From: Rhizobium ruizarguesonis
Lineage (GTDB): Bacteria > Pseudomonadota > Alphaproteobacteria > Rhizobiales > Rhizobiaceae
Length of the DNA: 64,000 bases
Assembly (NCBI RefSeq): GCF_012349115.1
Contig: NZ_PQIG01000083.1
Span: forward strand, 21,941-85,940
Direction of reading: 5' to 3'
Under the pieces are notes generated by a model. The model did not search any database. It saw only the letters and a list, made by a program, of their open reading frames with translations, and had not been told where the DNA came from. The position numbers were made by a program, and so were the translations under genes. The stretch's first letter is position 1; each line of letters starts with the position of its first letter. This document shows positions 34,692 to 43,884 of this stretch, in pieces.

Positions 34692-36064
34692 GAAATTTTC
34701 GGCGCGCTTCGATCCAAAGTCAGATCCTCGTATTGGCGACCTTCCTTGTCGTGCTCGTTTCCGTGGTGGCAACCGCCATGGAACCCTATATCTACGGCCG
34801 TCATGACCGCGGGTTTCAAAACGGCCTGTTTGCTGCCAGGGCGGCGATGGTCACGGAGCAATTTGCGCAGGCAAGTTCAGCGCAAGACGAAGTCGCCGTT
34901 CTCAAGAGAGCAGCGGCACTCGGCGTTGGGGTCGAAAAACTGTCCCTGGACCGGCCGCTTGCCGGCAAACAGCAGATGGTATCTCCAGGCGAGTTGGTGG
35001 CACGTATCAACACCATGCTCGCCGACAATATTTTTGCGGCATTTCATCGCTTCGTCATCGGTCAATCGCACCCTGATGTCCTGACTGTCGGAATCGACGA
35101 CAAGCGCGCCCTCGTCTTTCAACTGCCGGTTTTTCCCAGCCATGTCTGGTTTGTTCCGGCTGCCGCAAGTGGATTTTTGAAGATCGTCATCCCATTGGTG
35201 CTGCTCGCATATTTCAGCAGCCGGCTCATCACCGAGCCTCTAAGGCACTTTGCCGCCGCTGCAAAGCGAGCGAGCATGGAGGGCAGCTGGGAAAAGCCTT
35301 TCGAGCCGGACGGCGCATCCGAGATTCGAAGTCTGGCGGAATCGCTGAACGTCATGAGCGATCGAATCCAGCGCATGGCGGAGGATCGAACAAGAATGCT
35401 GAGTGGCGTGGGTCATGATCTCAGGACACCTCTGACGAGGTTGCGGATGCGTGCCGAGCGTTCTGGCGAGCCCGAGCTTCGCAGCCTGATGCTGGCCGAT
35501 ATCGCCACCTTGAGTTTCATGATCGACGAGTGCCTGGCCTATTTCAAAGACGCATCCACTGCGGAGACTGATCGAAAGGTCGATATCTCAAGCCTGCTGC
35601 AGACGATTGCGACAGACTTCTCCGACATGGGCATCGATGTGAGCTTCACCGGTCCGCGGCGGCTGGCGTTTATCTGCAAACCTCAGGCCCTTACTCGGGC
35701 AATTACCAATCTGGTTGACAATGCGTCTCGTTATGCAAAGCAAGTCGAAATCGATCTGCAAGAGAGCGACGATGGCGGGATCAAAATATCGGTGGGCGAC
35801 AACGGCCCTGGTTTGACCGATGAGGCCAAGGCGAAAGTTCTGGAGCCGTTCTTCAAAGCGGACAAATCCCGCCAGATCGGTGCCAAAGGCGGTTCCGGGC
35901 TTGGGCTCGGCCTTCCGATCGCCAAAGGGATCGTCACCAAAGCGCACAATGGACAATTGACGTTGTTGGACAGGAAGCCCACCGGCCTGGTCGTCGTGAT
36001 CGATCTTCCCGCCCCTCAGGGGATCCAGCCCGGAGGCTCGCCGTCGATCCCTTCATCACATTGA
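34688..36064 (+). CDS. sensor histidine kinase
   Basis: A 458-residue membrane kinase starting at TTG 34688, which overlaps the response-regulator stop. Two membrane segments (about 12-30 and 155-177) bracket a periplasmic sensor of roughly 120 residues. A HAMP linker follows, then the H-box with His243 (GVGHDLRTPLTRLRMR), the N-box NLVDNASRYA, and G-boxes VGDNGPGLT and GGSGLGLGLPIAKG. It resembles EnvZ/OmpR-type kinases. The signal is unknown; the next gene encodes a lipoprotein that may be a target. Confidence 0.9.
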   Translation: MRNFRRASIQSQILVLATFLVVLVSVVATAMEPYIYGRHDRGFQNGLFAARAAMVTEQFAQASSAQDEVAVLKRAAALGVGVEKLSLDRPLAGKQQMVSPGELVARINTMLADNIFAAFHRFVIGQSHPDVLTVGIDDKRALVFQLPVFPSHVWFVPAAASGFLKIVIPLVLLAYFSSRLITEPLRHFAAAAKRASMEGSWEKPFEPDGASEIRSLAESLNVMSDRIQRMAEDRTRMLSGVGHDLRTPLTRLRMRAERSGEPELRSLMLADIATLSFMIDECLAYFKDASTAETDRKVDISSLLQTIATDFSDMGIDVSFTGPRRLAFICKPQALTRAITNLVDNASRYAKQVEIDLQESDDGGIKISVGDNGPGLTDEAKAKVLEPFFKADKSRQIGAKGGSGLGLGLPIAKGIVTKAHNGQLTLLDRKPTGLVVVIDLPAPQGIQPGGSPSIPSSH

Positions 36065-36230
36065 CTTACTGCCCGTCGTGGCGTCGTCACGCATCGCGCT
36101 GCCTTCGCGGCAAAAGACGGCTCGCGAACATTTCCGCATATCATAGCAAACACAGCAACATTCGAATTCCATAAAACCGGTGCCAGCAGATCCCATGCCA
36201 TTCGGCATTTCCAAAGCTGGAGCCAAGTCC

Positions 36231-36890
36231 TTGATAAAAAATCTGAAAATCGGCGTTGCAGTGATGCTTGCCTGTTCGAGCGTTGCCGCATGCACGACCC
36301 CTGACCCCACGGTTTATTCCGGACTTGCTTCGGCATCACAGCTCCAGCCGAACACTGAGGATAAAACCGGCCGCGTGCCGTATCACTATCAGACGAAAGT
36401 CAACTGGAGCCAGTACAACCGGATCATCGTCGATCCCGTAACCGTCTATAACGGTCCTGACAGTCAGTTTGGCAAGCTTCCGGAAAAAGACAGGATCTTC
36501 CTGGCCAATTACATGCAGACTCAATTCACCGAAAAATTGAAGACGCGCTTTGCGGTCGTCAGCGCTGTCGCTCCGGCAACTCTCAGATTGCATCTGACGC
36601 TGACGGGGGCGAAGGCGACGACTGCGGTACTCGGAACGGTCACGCGCATCGACGTCGCAGGCGGATTGTACAATACCGTCCAGGCCGCTCGCGGCCGAGA
36701 AGGTTCGATGACCGGTTCGGTGAATTATGCCGTGGAGATCTATGATGCAGCAAGCAATCGTCTCCTGTCGTCCTATGTCACCAAGCAATATCCCAATGCG
36801 ATGAATATCGGCGCAAGCTTCACGGCGATGGACGCCTCCATGGTGGGCGTTCGCAAAGGTGCCGATGCTCTCCTTGCCGAGTTGAAATAG
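36231..36890 (+). CDS. DUF3313-like lipoprotein
   Basis: A lipoprotein with the lipobox SVAAC. TTG 36231 is taken as start because GGAG (36219-36222) sits eight bases before it and it gives a short normal lipoprotein signal (MIKNLKIGV); ATG 36195 or GTG 36180 would add 12-17 residues. The mature part (about 200 residues) resembles the DUF3313 family found in envelope lipoproteins: VPYHYQTKVNWSQYNRIIVDPV, then RLHLTLTGAKATT. It follows the histidine kinase on the same strand after 166 bp. Confidence 0.75.
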   Translation: MIKNLKIGVAVMLACSSVAACTTPDPTVYSGLASASQLQPNTEDKTGRVPYHYQTKVNWSQYNRIIVDPVTVYNGPDSQFGKLPEKDRIFLANYMQTQFTEKLKTRFAVVSAVAPATLRLHLTLTGAKATTAVLGTVTRIDVAGGLYNTVQAARGREGSMTGSVNYAVEIYDAASNRLLSSYVTKQYPNAMNIGASFTAMDASMVGVRKGADALLAELK

Positions 36891-37019
36891 GCGATAGGAG
36901 CAAAAGACCTAGCCATGTTCCATGTACGGCCGAACTGGCCGAGACGTTCGACAACAGAGAGGAAGGGCCGCATGCAGAAGTGATGCGGCCTCGATGTCTT
37001 CAAGCGGCCCTGCAACCGC

Positions 37020-37193
37020 TCATAGGATTGCTTGGCCGGCCATCAGTGCAAGGACAAGGAAGATCAGGAAGATCACCAGCGCGATGCCAAAGAGAACGCG
37101 GGCGATTGTCGCGGTGGCGGCGGAGACGCCCGAGAAACCGAAGAAGCCGGCGATGATCGAGACCACGAAAAATATCAGAGCCCATTTCAGCAT
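37020..37193 (-). CDS. DUF1328 small membrane protein
   Basis: A 57-residue protein with two membrane helices, matching the YtjA/DUF1328 family of small stress-related membrane proteins (MLKWALIFFVVSIIAGFFGF start, GIALVIFLIFLVLAL end). Start at 37193 has AAGGA upstream. It is convergent with the lipoprotein gene and divergent from the TerC-like gene. Function is unknown, although relatives are often induced by envelope or osmotic stress. Confidence 0.85.
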   Translation of the reverse strand: MLKWALIFFVVSIIAGFFGFSGVSAATATIARVLFGIALVIFLIFLVLALMAGQAIL

Positions 37194-37372
37194 GACATCA
37201 TCCTTTGCGTTTGCCTGGGAAAGACGCAGCAACCGGGAAAATGTTCCAGATCGTTTGAATGGAATGGCGATCTCTTTGGAGAAACGCGGGGGAGAAATGC
37301 GGTCTTTCCAAAGACCGTACGATCTGTTTCAAGGAACGATCGATTTGCCCCGTCGATGAAAGCTCCGTCATC

Positions 37373-37987
37373 ATGCCAGCTTTTCTGGACCAGCATACAA
37401 TCTCCGCTTATTTCGAAGTCATCATGATCAATCTCCTGCTGTCGGGAGACAATGTCATCGTCATCGGCATGGCCGCGGCCGGCCTCGTCAGCGAGCTGCG
37501 CGGCAAGGCGATCGCCGTCGGCATTGCAGCGGCGGCCGTCATCCGCATCATCTTCGCCGTCATCGCCGCCAGGCTTCTTGTCATCACCGGCATCACGCTT
37601 GCCGGCGGCCTGATGCTGCTGTGGATCTGCTGGACAATGGCCCGCGAGCTGCTCTCGGCCGACGAGGAGCAAGCGCACGACGTCTCCCACATCAAGCCGA
37701 AGCTCTTCCGGCAGGCGATCGGCCAGATCATCTTCGCCGACGTCTCGATGTCGCTCGACAATGTGCTCGCCGTCGCCGGCGCTGCGAAAGAGAACATCAA
37801 CGCGCTGATCTTCGGCCTCATCCTTTCGGTGCTGCTGATGGGCGTCGCGTCGAATTTCGTCGCCAGGCTGCTCAATCGCTTCAGGTGGATCGGCTGGATC
37901 GGCCTTGCGATCATCGTCTATGTCGCGCTCGACATGATCTGGAGCGGCGGCGGACAATTGCTGGCGCTTTACGGCCACGCGGCCTGA
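37373..37987 (+). CDS. TerC/YjbE-family integral membrane protein
   Basis: A 204-residue TerC-superfamily protein with about seven helices and the two conserved acidic motifs: INLLLSGDNVIVIGMA and ADVSMSLDNVLAVAGAA. TerC-family proteins are linked to manganese or other metal export in recent work on the family, so a metal role is plausible. The ATG at 37373 is chosen because sequence upstream is not family-like. It is a paralogue of the larger TerC protein at 49101-49856. Confidence 0.85.
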   Translation: MPAFLDQHTISAYFEVIMINLLLSGDNVIVIGMAAAGLVSELRGKAIAVGIAAAAVIRIIFAVIAARLLVITGITLAGGLMLLWICWTMARELLSADEEQAHDVSHIKPKLFRQAIGQIIFADVSMSLDNVLAVAGAAKENINALIFGLILSVLLMGVASNFVARLLNRFRWIGWIGLAIIVYVALDMIWSGGGQLLALYGHAA

Positions 37988-38193
37988 GATAATCCCGCCG
38001 GCGTCTCAGCGGCTGGGCGCGAATGACGAGAGGGGCCTTGCCGGCGCGTGAGAAGAGCACCGGCGTCGACACGGCGGGACTGACAAAGGCGTCACCGCCG
38101 AGAACCGCCTTCGCGGTCGATGATGCGGATGTCGCCGTCGAGCAGTCGGTCGCCCCGAGGCGCGCTTCATATCCACGGGATATCTTTCGCCGG

Positions 38194-39621
38194 TCAGCCG
38201 TGATTGATCATCACGTGGCGTACGGCGGTGTAGTCTTCCAGCGCGTAGACCGACATGTCCTTGCCGTAGCCCGACTGTTTGAGGCCGCCATGCGGCATCT
38301 CGTTGGCGAGCATAAAATGGGTGTTGATCCAGGTGCAGCCATATTGCAGGCGGGCGGCAGTCTTCATGCCGCGGCCGATATCCCTGGTCCAGACGGAGGA
38401 GGCCAGGCCATAATCACTGTCGTTTGCCCAGGCAACCGCATCATCGGCATCGGAAAAGCGGGTGACTGACACGACCGGGCCGAAGACCTCGCGGCGGACG
38501 ATCTCGTCGTCCTGCAGGGCGCCTGATATGACCGTCGGCGTGAAGAAGAAGCCCTTGTCGCCGGAGACCTTGCCGCCGGCGGTGATCTCCATGTGCTTGT
38601 GTTCGGAAGCGCGGGCGACGAAGCTTTCGACGCGGTCGCGCTGGCGCTTGGAGATCAGCGGGCCGATCTCGTTTTCGGTATCGTCGGCCTGGTTGAAGCG
38701 GATGCTCGAGACGGCCGAGGAGAGGTCGGCGACGAAATTGTCGTAGACCTTGGCATCTGCATAGATGCGGCAGGCGGCGGTGCAGTCCTGGCCGGCATTG
38801 TAATAGCCGAAGGTGCGGATGCCTGCGACGACGGCATCGATATCGGCATCGTCGAAGATGATGACCGGGGCCTTGCCGCCGAGTTCCAGATGCGTGCGCT
38901 TGACTGTCTTGGCGGCGGCCTGCAGCACCTTCTTGCCGGTTGCGACATCGCCGGTGATCGAGATCATGCCGATCTTGGGATGGTTGATCAGCGCGTTGCC
39001 GACGCTTTCGCCGCGGCCGAGGATGACGTTGACGACGCCCTCGGGAAGGATTCCCGAGAGCAGCTTCGCCATTTTCAGCGCCGTCAGCGGCGTCTGCTCT
39101 GAGGGCTTGAAGACGACGGTGTTGCCGCCGGCGATCGCCGGCGCCAGCTTCCAGGCCATCATCATCAGCGGATAGTTCCACGGCGCGATCGAGCCGACGA
39201 TGCCGATTGGATCGCGACGGATCATTGAGGTGTGGCCGGGCAGGTATTCGCCGGCCGCCGGTGCGTGCAGGTTGCGCACGGCCCCCGCAAAAAAGCGATA
39301 ACAATCGACGATCGCCGGGATTTCGTCGTTCAGCACCGCATTGATCGGCTTGCCGCAGTTCAGCGCCTCTAGTGCGGCAAAGCCGGCGGCATCCTTCTCG
39401 ATCGCGTCGGCGATCTTCAACAGGTAGCCGGAGCGCTCGCCGGGCGTCGTCTGCGACCAGCTCGTGAAGGCCTTTTCGGCGGCGTCGACTGCGGCGTCGA
39501 CCTGGGAAAGCGACGCTTCGGCAAGGTCCAGCACCGTCTCGCCCGTCTTGGGGTTCAGGACGTGCTCTTCCGTTTCCGTGCCTTTTTCAAAGCGGGAACC
39601 GATCAGCATTTGGATATCCAT
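38194..39621 (-). CDS. gamma-aminobutyraldehyde dehydrogenase-type aldehyde dehydrogenase
   Basis: A 475-residue NAD-dependent aldehyde dehydrogenase. The catalytic Cys lies in NAGQDCTAACRIYAD and the general-base Glu in HLELGGKAP. The family detail (MDIQMLIGSRFEKGT start, GEYLPGHTSMIRRDPIG) matches enzymes converting 4-aminobutanal from putrescine to GABA. A GGGAG site precedes the ATG. As the last gene of an operon whose transporter resembles polyamine importers, it links uptake with putrescine breakdown. Confidence 0.88.
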   Translation of the reverse strand: MDIQMLIGSRFEKGTETEEHVLNPKTGETVLDLAEASLSQVDAAVDAAEKAFTSWSQTTPGERSGYLLKIADAIEKDAAGFAALEALNCGKPINAVLNDEIPAIVDCYRFFAGAVRNLHAPAAGEYLPGHTSMIRRDPIGIVGSIAPWNYPLMMMAWKLAPAIAGGNTVVFKPSEQTPLTALKMAKLLSGILPEGVVNVILGRGESVGNALINHPKIGMISITGDVATGKKVLQAAAKTVKRTHLELGGKAPVIIFDDADIDAVVAGIRTFGYYNAGQDCTAACRIYADAKVYDNFVADLSSAVSSIRFNQADDTENEIGPLISKRQRDRVESFVARASEHKHMEITAGGKVSGDKGFFFTPTVISGALQDDEIVRREVFGPVVSVTRFSDADDAVAWANDSDYGLASSVWTRDIGRGMKTAARLQYGCTWINTHFMLANEMPHGGLKQSGYGKDMSVYALEDYTAVRHVMINHG

Positions 39622-39634
39622 GATGTTCTCCCTG

Positions 39635-40447
39635 TTATTTGCCGGCGCCGGCGATCTGGTCGCCGTCGCGGGTGAGGTAATAGGCTGCCAGGATCGGCAG
39701 GAAGGTAACGAGCACGACGACCATGGCGACCACATTGGTGACCGGGCGTTGGCGCGGGCGGATGAGTTCTTCGAGCATCCAGATCGGCAAGGTCGATTGC
39801 TGGCCGCCGGTGAAGGTGGTGACGATGACCTCGTCGAAGGACAGCGCGAAGGCGAGCATGCCGCCAGCGAGCAGGGCAGTGCCGATATTCGGCAGGATGA
39901 CATGGCGGAAGGTCTGGAAGCCGTCGGCGCCGAGATCCATCGAGGCCTCGATCAGCGAGCCTGATGTGCGGCGGAAGCGGGCGACCGCATTGTTGTAGAC
40001 GACCACGACGCAGAAGGTGGCGTGACCGAGCACGATGGTCCAGACCGAAAACGGGATATCGAACAGGCTGAAGGCGGAGCGCAGCGCAATGCCGGTGATG
40101 ATGCCGGGAAGCGCAATCGGCAGGATGACGAGCAGCGAGATCGCCTCGCGGCCGAAGAATTTCGTCTGGCTGACGGCTGCCGCACAGAGCGTGCCGAGCA
40201 CCAGCGCGATCGCCGTGGCGATGACGGCGACCTGCACGGAAAGCCCAAGCGCCGACCAGACATCCGGCCGGTTCCAGGCAACGGCGAACCATTGCAGCGT
40301 CAGGCCAGGCGGCGGCCACTGATAGCTCTTCTCCTCCGTCGTGAAGGCGTAGACGAAGATCAGCAGGATCGGCAGGTGCAGGAAGAGCAGCCCGCCGGCG
40401 GCTGCGATCTTCAGGGGAAGCGGCGATGTCTTGAGGTCAGAGCGCAT
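39635..40447 (-). CDS. polyamine-type ABC transporter permease (PotC-like)
   Basis: A 270-residue inner-membrane permease of the PotC/YdcV type with six helices. The EAA motif is EASMDLGADGFQTFRHVILP. It overlaps the previous permease gene by 11 bp (40437-40447), and the aldehyde dehydrogenase gene begins 13 bp after its stop. Substrate is assigned from context with the dehydrogenase and the PotD-like binding protein. Confidence 0.88.
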   Translation of the reverse strand: MRSDLKTSPLPLKIAAAGGLLFLHLPILLIFVYAFTTEEKSYQWPPPGLTLQWFAVAWNRPDVWSALGLSVQVAVIATAIALVLGTLCAAAVSQTKFFGREAISLLVILPIALPGIITGIALRSAFSLFDIPFSVWTIVLGHATFCVVVVYNNAVARFRRTSGSLIEASMDLGADGFQTFRHVILPNIGTALLAGGMLAFALSFDEVIVTTFTGGQQSTLPIWMLEELIRPRQRPVTNVVAMVVVLVTFLPILAAYYLTRDGDQIAGAGK

Positions 40448-41402
40448 CGAAGGCCCCCTGTTTCTTGGCGAGCCAGAGATAGAGCGCCATGATGACGATC
40501 GGCACGACGGAAAAGGCGGCCGCCAGCGGCACGTTGCCGGCCGTTCCCTGCTGGGTATAGACCGCCTGGCCGATGAAGAGCCGGGACGAGCCGATGATCT
40601 GCGGGATGATATAATCGCCCAATGTCAGCGAGAAGGTGAAGATCGAGCCGGCGACGATGCCGGGCAATGCCAACGGCAGCAGCACGGTGCGGAAGGTCTG
40701 GCGCGGCGTGGCGCCGAGATCCGACGAGGCCTCGATCAGGTTGCCGGGCACACGCTCGAGGGCAGCCTGTGTCGGCAGGATCATATAGGGCAGCCAGATA
40801 TAGACGAAGACGATGAAGGTGCCGAGGTAGCTCACCGAGAGCGAATTGCCGCCGATAACAGGCAGGTTCAGGATGCCGTCCAGCAGCCAGGAGAGATGCA
40901 GCTTCTCGAAGGTCCAGGTGAGGATGCCTTCCTTGGCGAGGATCAGCTTCCAGGCGTAGATCTTGACGAGATAGCTCGACCAGAGCGGCAGCATGATGCC
41001 GAGATAGAAAAGCGCCTTCCATTTGCCTTGCGCATAACGCGCTGTGTAGTAGGCGATCGGGAAGGCGATCAAGGCGGAAGCGATGGTCACCAGCGCTGCC
41101 ATGACGAAAGTGCGGATGATGATGTCGAAATTCGTCGGGTTTAGAAGCTGCGCATAGGTCGCAAGGGTGAATTCGTAATTCACCAGGCCTGAGAAATCGT
41201 CGATCGAAAAGAAACTCTGCAGAAGCAGGGCGAGCAGCGAACCGATATAGATGATGCCGAGCCAGAGCAGCGGCGGCGTCAGCATCAGGAAGAGCAGCAG
41301 TTTCGGGTGCCGCCAGAAGGCATCGGACAGCCGGCCGAAGAGGCCGCCGCGCCCCGGAAGAATCGATGTCGCCTCATTGGTGGTGATGAAGATCGCCGTC
41401 AT
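40437..41402 (-). CDS. polyamine-type ABC transporter permease (PotB-like)
   Basis: A 321-residue permease of the PotB/YdcU type. The EAA loop is EASSDLGATPRQTFRTVLLP, followed by TLGDYIIPQIIGSSRLFIGQ, a PotB-type pattern. The ATG overlaps the ATPase stop (ATGA at 41399-41402), so the subunits are coupled. It would form a heterodimer with the next permease. Confidence 0.9.
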   Translation of the reverse strand: MTAIFITTNEATSILPGRGGLFGRLSDAFWRHPKLLLFLMLTPPLLWLGIIYIGSLLALLLQSFFSIDDFSGLVNYEFTLATYAQLLNPTNFDIIIRTFVMAALVTIASALIAFPIAYYTARYAQGKWKALFYLGIMLPLWSSYLVKIYAWKLILAKEGILTWTFEKLHLSWLLDGILNLPVIGGNSLSVSYLGTFIVFVYIWLPYMILPTQAALERVPGNLIEASSDLGATPRQTFRTVLLPLALPGIVAGSIFTFSLTLGDYIIPQIIGSSRLFIGQAVYTQQGTAGNVPLAAAFSVVPIVIMALYLWLAKKQGAFDAL

Positions 41403-42385
41403 GCCGCGTCATCCATGTAGTGGATATCGCCGGGCTGCCAGGCAAGGCGTATGCCGGCGCCGACGACAGGCACATCTGCGCCCGCCGGCAGCATCACGTG
41501 CAGCCGCGCCCCGCGGATGCCAACGGTGAGGCGCGTGGCTGCGCCGAGGAAGCTCGCATTGTCGACCTGCGCCTCGACGCCGTCGCCTGCCAGCCGGATT
41601 GCTTCGGGACGAAGGCTTGCCCAGCGTCTTTCGCCGCCGAGCGAGGCCATCAGATCAGGCGCGATGACGTTCGACGAGCCGACGAAATCGGCGACGAAGC
41701 GGTTCTTCGGACGGCGGTAGATATCCTGCGGCGTACCCTCCTGGACGATGTTGCCGTCGTTGAAGACGGCGACGCGGTCGGCCATGGACAGCGCCTCGCC
41801 CTGATCGTGGGTGACAAAGACGAAGGTGATGCCGAGCGCGCGCTGCAGGCTCTTCAACTCCTCCTGCATCTGTTCGCGCAGTTTCAAGTCCAGGGCGCCG
41901 AGCGGCTCGTCGAGCAGCAGCACCTTCGGCTTGTTGACGAGCGCGCGGGCGAGCGCTACGCGCTGGCGCTGGCCACCGGACAGCTGACCGGGGCGGCGGG
42001 CGCCGTAACCCGGCAGCTTGACGAGATCGAGGGCATCGCCTGCCGCTTTCATCCGCTCCGCCTTGCCGACGCCTTTGACCATCAGCCCGTAGGCGACATT
42101 GTCGAGGATGTTCAGATGTGGATAGAGCGCGTAGTCCTGGAATACGGTGTTGACGTTGCGGCGATAGGGCGGAACGCCGTCTGCCGTCTCGCCGAAGATC
42201 TGGATGTGGCCCGATGTCGGCTGTTCGAAGCCGGCTATCAATCGCAGGCACGTCGTCTTGCCTGAGCCGGAGGGGCCAAGCATCGCGAAGAACTCGCCCG
42301 GCGCGATCTCGAGATCGACGCCGTCGACGGCGCGAACCTGGCCGAAATGGCGCGATACCTGCTGGAAACGGACGGCTGACGTCAT
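41399..42385 (-). CDS. polyamine-type ABC transporter ATP-binding protein (PotA-like)
   Basis: A 328-residue ATPase with Walker A GPSGSGKTT (37-45), signature LSGGQRQRVALARALV, Walker B VLLLDEP and the C-terminal TOBE domain from about residue 240. It powers uptake through the two following permeases. It is separated from the binding-protein gene by 217 bp that carry two inverted GC-rich repeats. Confidence 0.92.
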   Translation of the reverse strand: MTSAVRFQQVSRHFGQVRAVDGVDLEIAPGEFFAMLGPSGSGKTTCLRLIAGFEQPTSGHIQIFGETADGVPPYRRNVNTVFQDYALYPHLNILDNVAYGLMVKGVGKAERMKAAGDALDLVKLPGYGARRPGQLSGGQRQRVALARALVNKPKVLLLDEPLGALDLKLREQMQEELKSLQRALGITFVFVTHDQGEALSMADRVAVFNDGNIVQEGTPQDIYRRPKNRFVADFVGSSNVIAPDLMASLGGERRWASLRPEAIRLAGDGVEAQVDNASFLGAATRLTVGIRGARLHVMLPAGADVPVVGAGIRLAWQPGDIHYMDDAA

Positions 42386-42438
42386 TGGGGGCTCCGGCTT
42401 CTTTGCTTTTAGAGAGGCTGCGGTCTTGGTTCATATAA

Positions 42439-42576
42439 CCCCACCCCAAACCCCTCCCCACAAGGGGGAGGGGCTTAATCTGCCGTACCCCTTTCGCAAA
42501 TACCTTGGCGTTTCGGCAGGAATTCGGCGGTGCCATTCAAGGCCCCTCCCCCTTGTGGGGAGGGGTTGGGGAGGGG
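42439..42576. repeat. inverted pair of GC-rich palindromic repeats
   Basis: Two copies of about 35 bp (42439-42473 and 42543-42576) containing CCCCTCCCC / GGGGAGGGG lie head to head 69 bp apart inside the polyamine operon. Each copy has its own small hairpin, and the pair could form one large stem. A third copy is at 47358-47379. They may reduce readthrough from the binding-protein gene into the ATPase gene. Confidence 0.75.
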
Positions 42577-42602
42577 ACTTTACCCAAGCGGATCGGCCCG
42601 GT

Positions 42603-43763
42603 TTACCGCCCGCCGATCACGCCGATATAATCAGACACCCAACGATGGTACGGCACGCATTCGCTCTGCGTCGCGCATTTGGCGACCGGGGTCTTCCAGA
42701 ACTTGATCTTGTCGAAGTGATCGAAGCCGTTGGTGGCGCAACCGCTGTCGCCTATCAGCTCGTTGCCCTTGCAGGCAGCGGGAACGGAGGGCACGGCGCC
42801 GAACCAGGCGGCGGCGTCGCCCTGGACCTTGGCCTTCAGCGAATGTTCCATCCACATATAGGCGCAGTTCGGATGTTCGCTGTCGGCATGCAGCATGGTG
42901 GTGTCGGCCCAGCCGGTGACGCCTTCATCAGGGAAAGTGGAGGCGATCTTCTGCTTGTCGGCCTGCAGCAGGTTCACCTGAAAAGGCCAGGAGCCGGAGG
43001 CGACGACGCCTTCGTTCTTGAAGTCGTCGATCTGGATCATTGCATCGTGCCAGTAGCGGGAGACGAGCTTACGCTGGCCGCGCAACAGGTCGAGGGCGGC
43101 CTTGTACTGGTCCTCGTTCAGTTCGTAGGGGTCCTTGATGCCGAGATCCGGCTTATGGGCCATCAGATACATCGCGGCATCTGCGATGTAGATCGCGCCG
43201 TCATAGGCTTGGACGCGGCCCTTGTTCGAATTGCCGTCGGGCAGCGTCTGCTCTTCGAAGACGACATTCCAGCTCGTCGGCGCCTTGTCCTTGAAGGCGT
43301 CGGTATTGTACATCAGCACGTTCGGCCCCCAGAGATAGGGCACGCCGTAATGCACGCCGCCGACCGTGTACCACGGGCCATTCTGCAGGCGCTCGTCGAC
43401 GGTCTTGAAGCTCGGGATTAGATCGGTGTTGATCGGCTGGACACGTTTGCCGGCGATGAGGCGGAGCGAGGCGTCGCCTGATGCGGTGACGAGATCGAAG
43501 CCGCCCTCGTTCATCAGCGATACCATTTCATCGGAGGTGGCGGCGGTCTTGACGGAGACCTTGCAGCCGGTCTCCTTTTCGAAATCGGTGACCCAGTCGT
43601 AATTCTTGTCGGTTTCGCCGCGCTCGATATAGCCGGCCCAGGCCACGATGCTGACCGCACCTTCGCCCTTGCCGAGCGCCTTGAGCGGTTCTGCGGCGAT
43701 CACCTGCGTGGCGAAGCTCAGGCAGGCGATAGCTGCCGTGCAGGATTTCAAGAGATTCGTCAT
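42603..43763 (-). CDS. polyamine-type ABC transporter substrate-binding protein
   Basis: A 386-residue periplasmic protein with a signal peptide (cut near residue 24, TQVIAAEP). Family traits of PotD/PotF-like proteins are present: SIVAWAGYIERGETD near the start, DLVTASGDASLRLIAGKRVQPI, and GVPYLWGPNVLMYNTDAF. Cysteines near the C-terminus (ACKGNELIGDSGCATNGF) suggest a disulfide. ATG 43763 is preferred to 43766 on spacing from GGGAG. First structural gene of the operon, just downstream of a LysR gene and a palindromic LysR box. Confidence 0.88.
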   Translation of the reverse strand: MTNLLKSCTAAIACLSFATQVIAAEPLKALGKGEGAVSIVAWAGYIERGETDKNYDWVTDFEKETGCKVSVKTAATSDEMVSLMNEGGFDLVTASGDASLRLIAGKRVQPINTDLIPSFKTVDERLQNGPWYTVGGVHYGVPYLWGPNVLMYNTDAFKDKAPTSWNVVFEEQTLPDGNSNKGRVQAYDGAIYIADAAMYLMAHKPDLGIKDPYELNEDQYKAALDLLRGQRKLVSRYWHDAMIQIDDFKNEGVVASGSWPFQVNLLQADKQKIASTFPDEGVTGWADTTMLHADSEHPNCAYMWMEHSLKAKVQGDAAAWFGAVPSVPAACKGNELIGDSGCATNGFDHFDKIKFWKTPVAKCATQSECVPYHRWVSDYIGVIGGR

Positions 43764-43863
43764 CATCCGTCTCCCGGTTTGGTGCCACTTCTGTGGCGTA
43801 TTGTTCCCGGCTGAAAAGGTGACGTGAAAAGTTCGCTTTCGCAAATTCATTTATCAGAAAGGC

Positions 43864-43884
43864 GATATCGGAAATTCCGATATC
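43864..43884 (-). promoter_or_regulatory. 21-bp perfect palindrome with T-N11-A core, candidate LysR box
   Basis: GATATCGGAA (43864-43873) and TTCCGATATC (43875-43884) pair perfectly around one base. Within it T at 43868 and A at 43880 are 11 bp apart, the LysR-type consensus. It lies at the end of the LysR gene and about 100 bp before the binding-protein start. Confidence 0.65.

Noticed and set aside
37988..38193. Possible gene remnant between the TerC-like gene and the aldehyde dehydrogenase
   Set aside because: Some frames stay open but give no recognisable protein and have no ribosome site; the gap is just the space between convergent genes.
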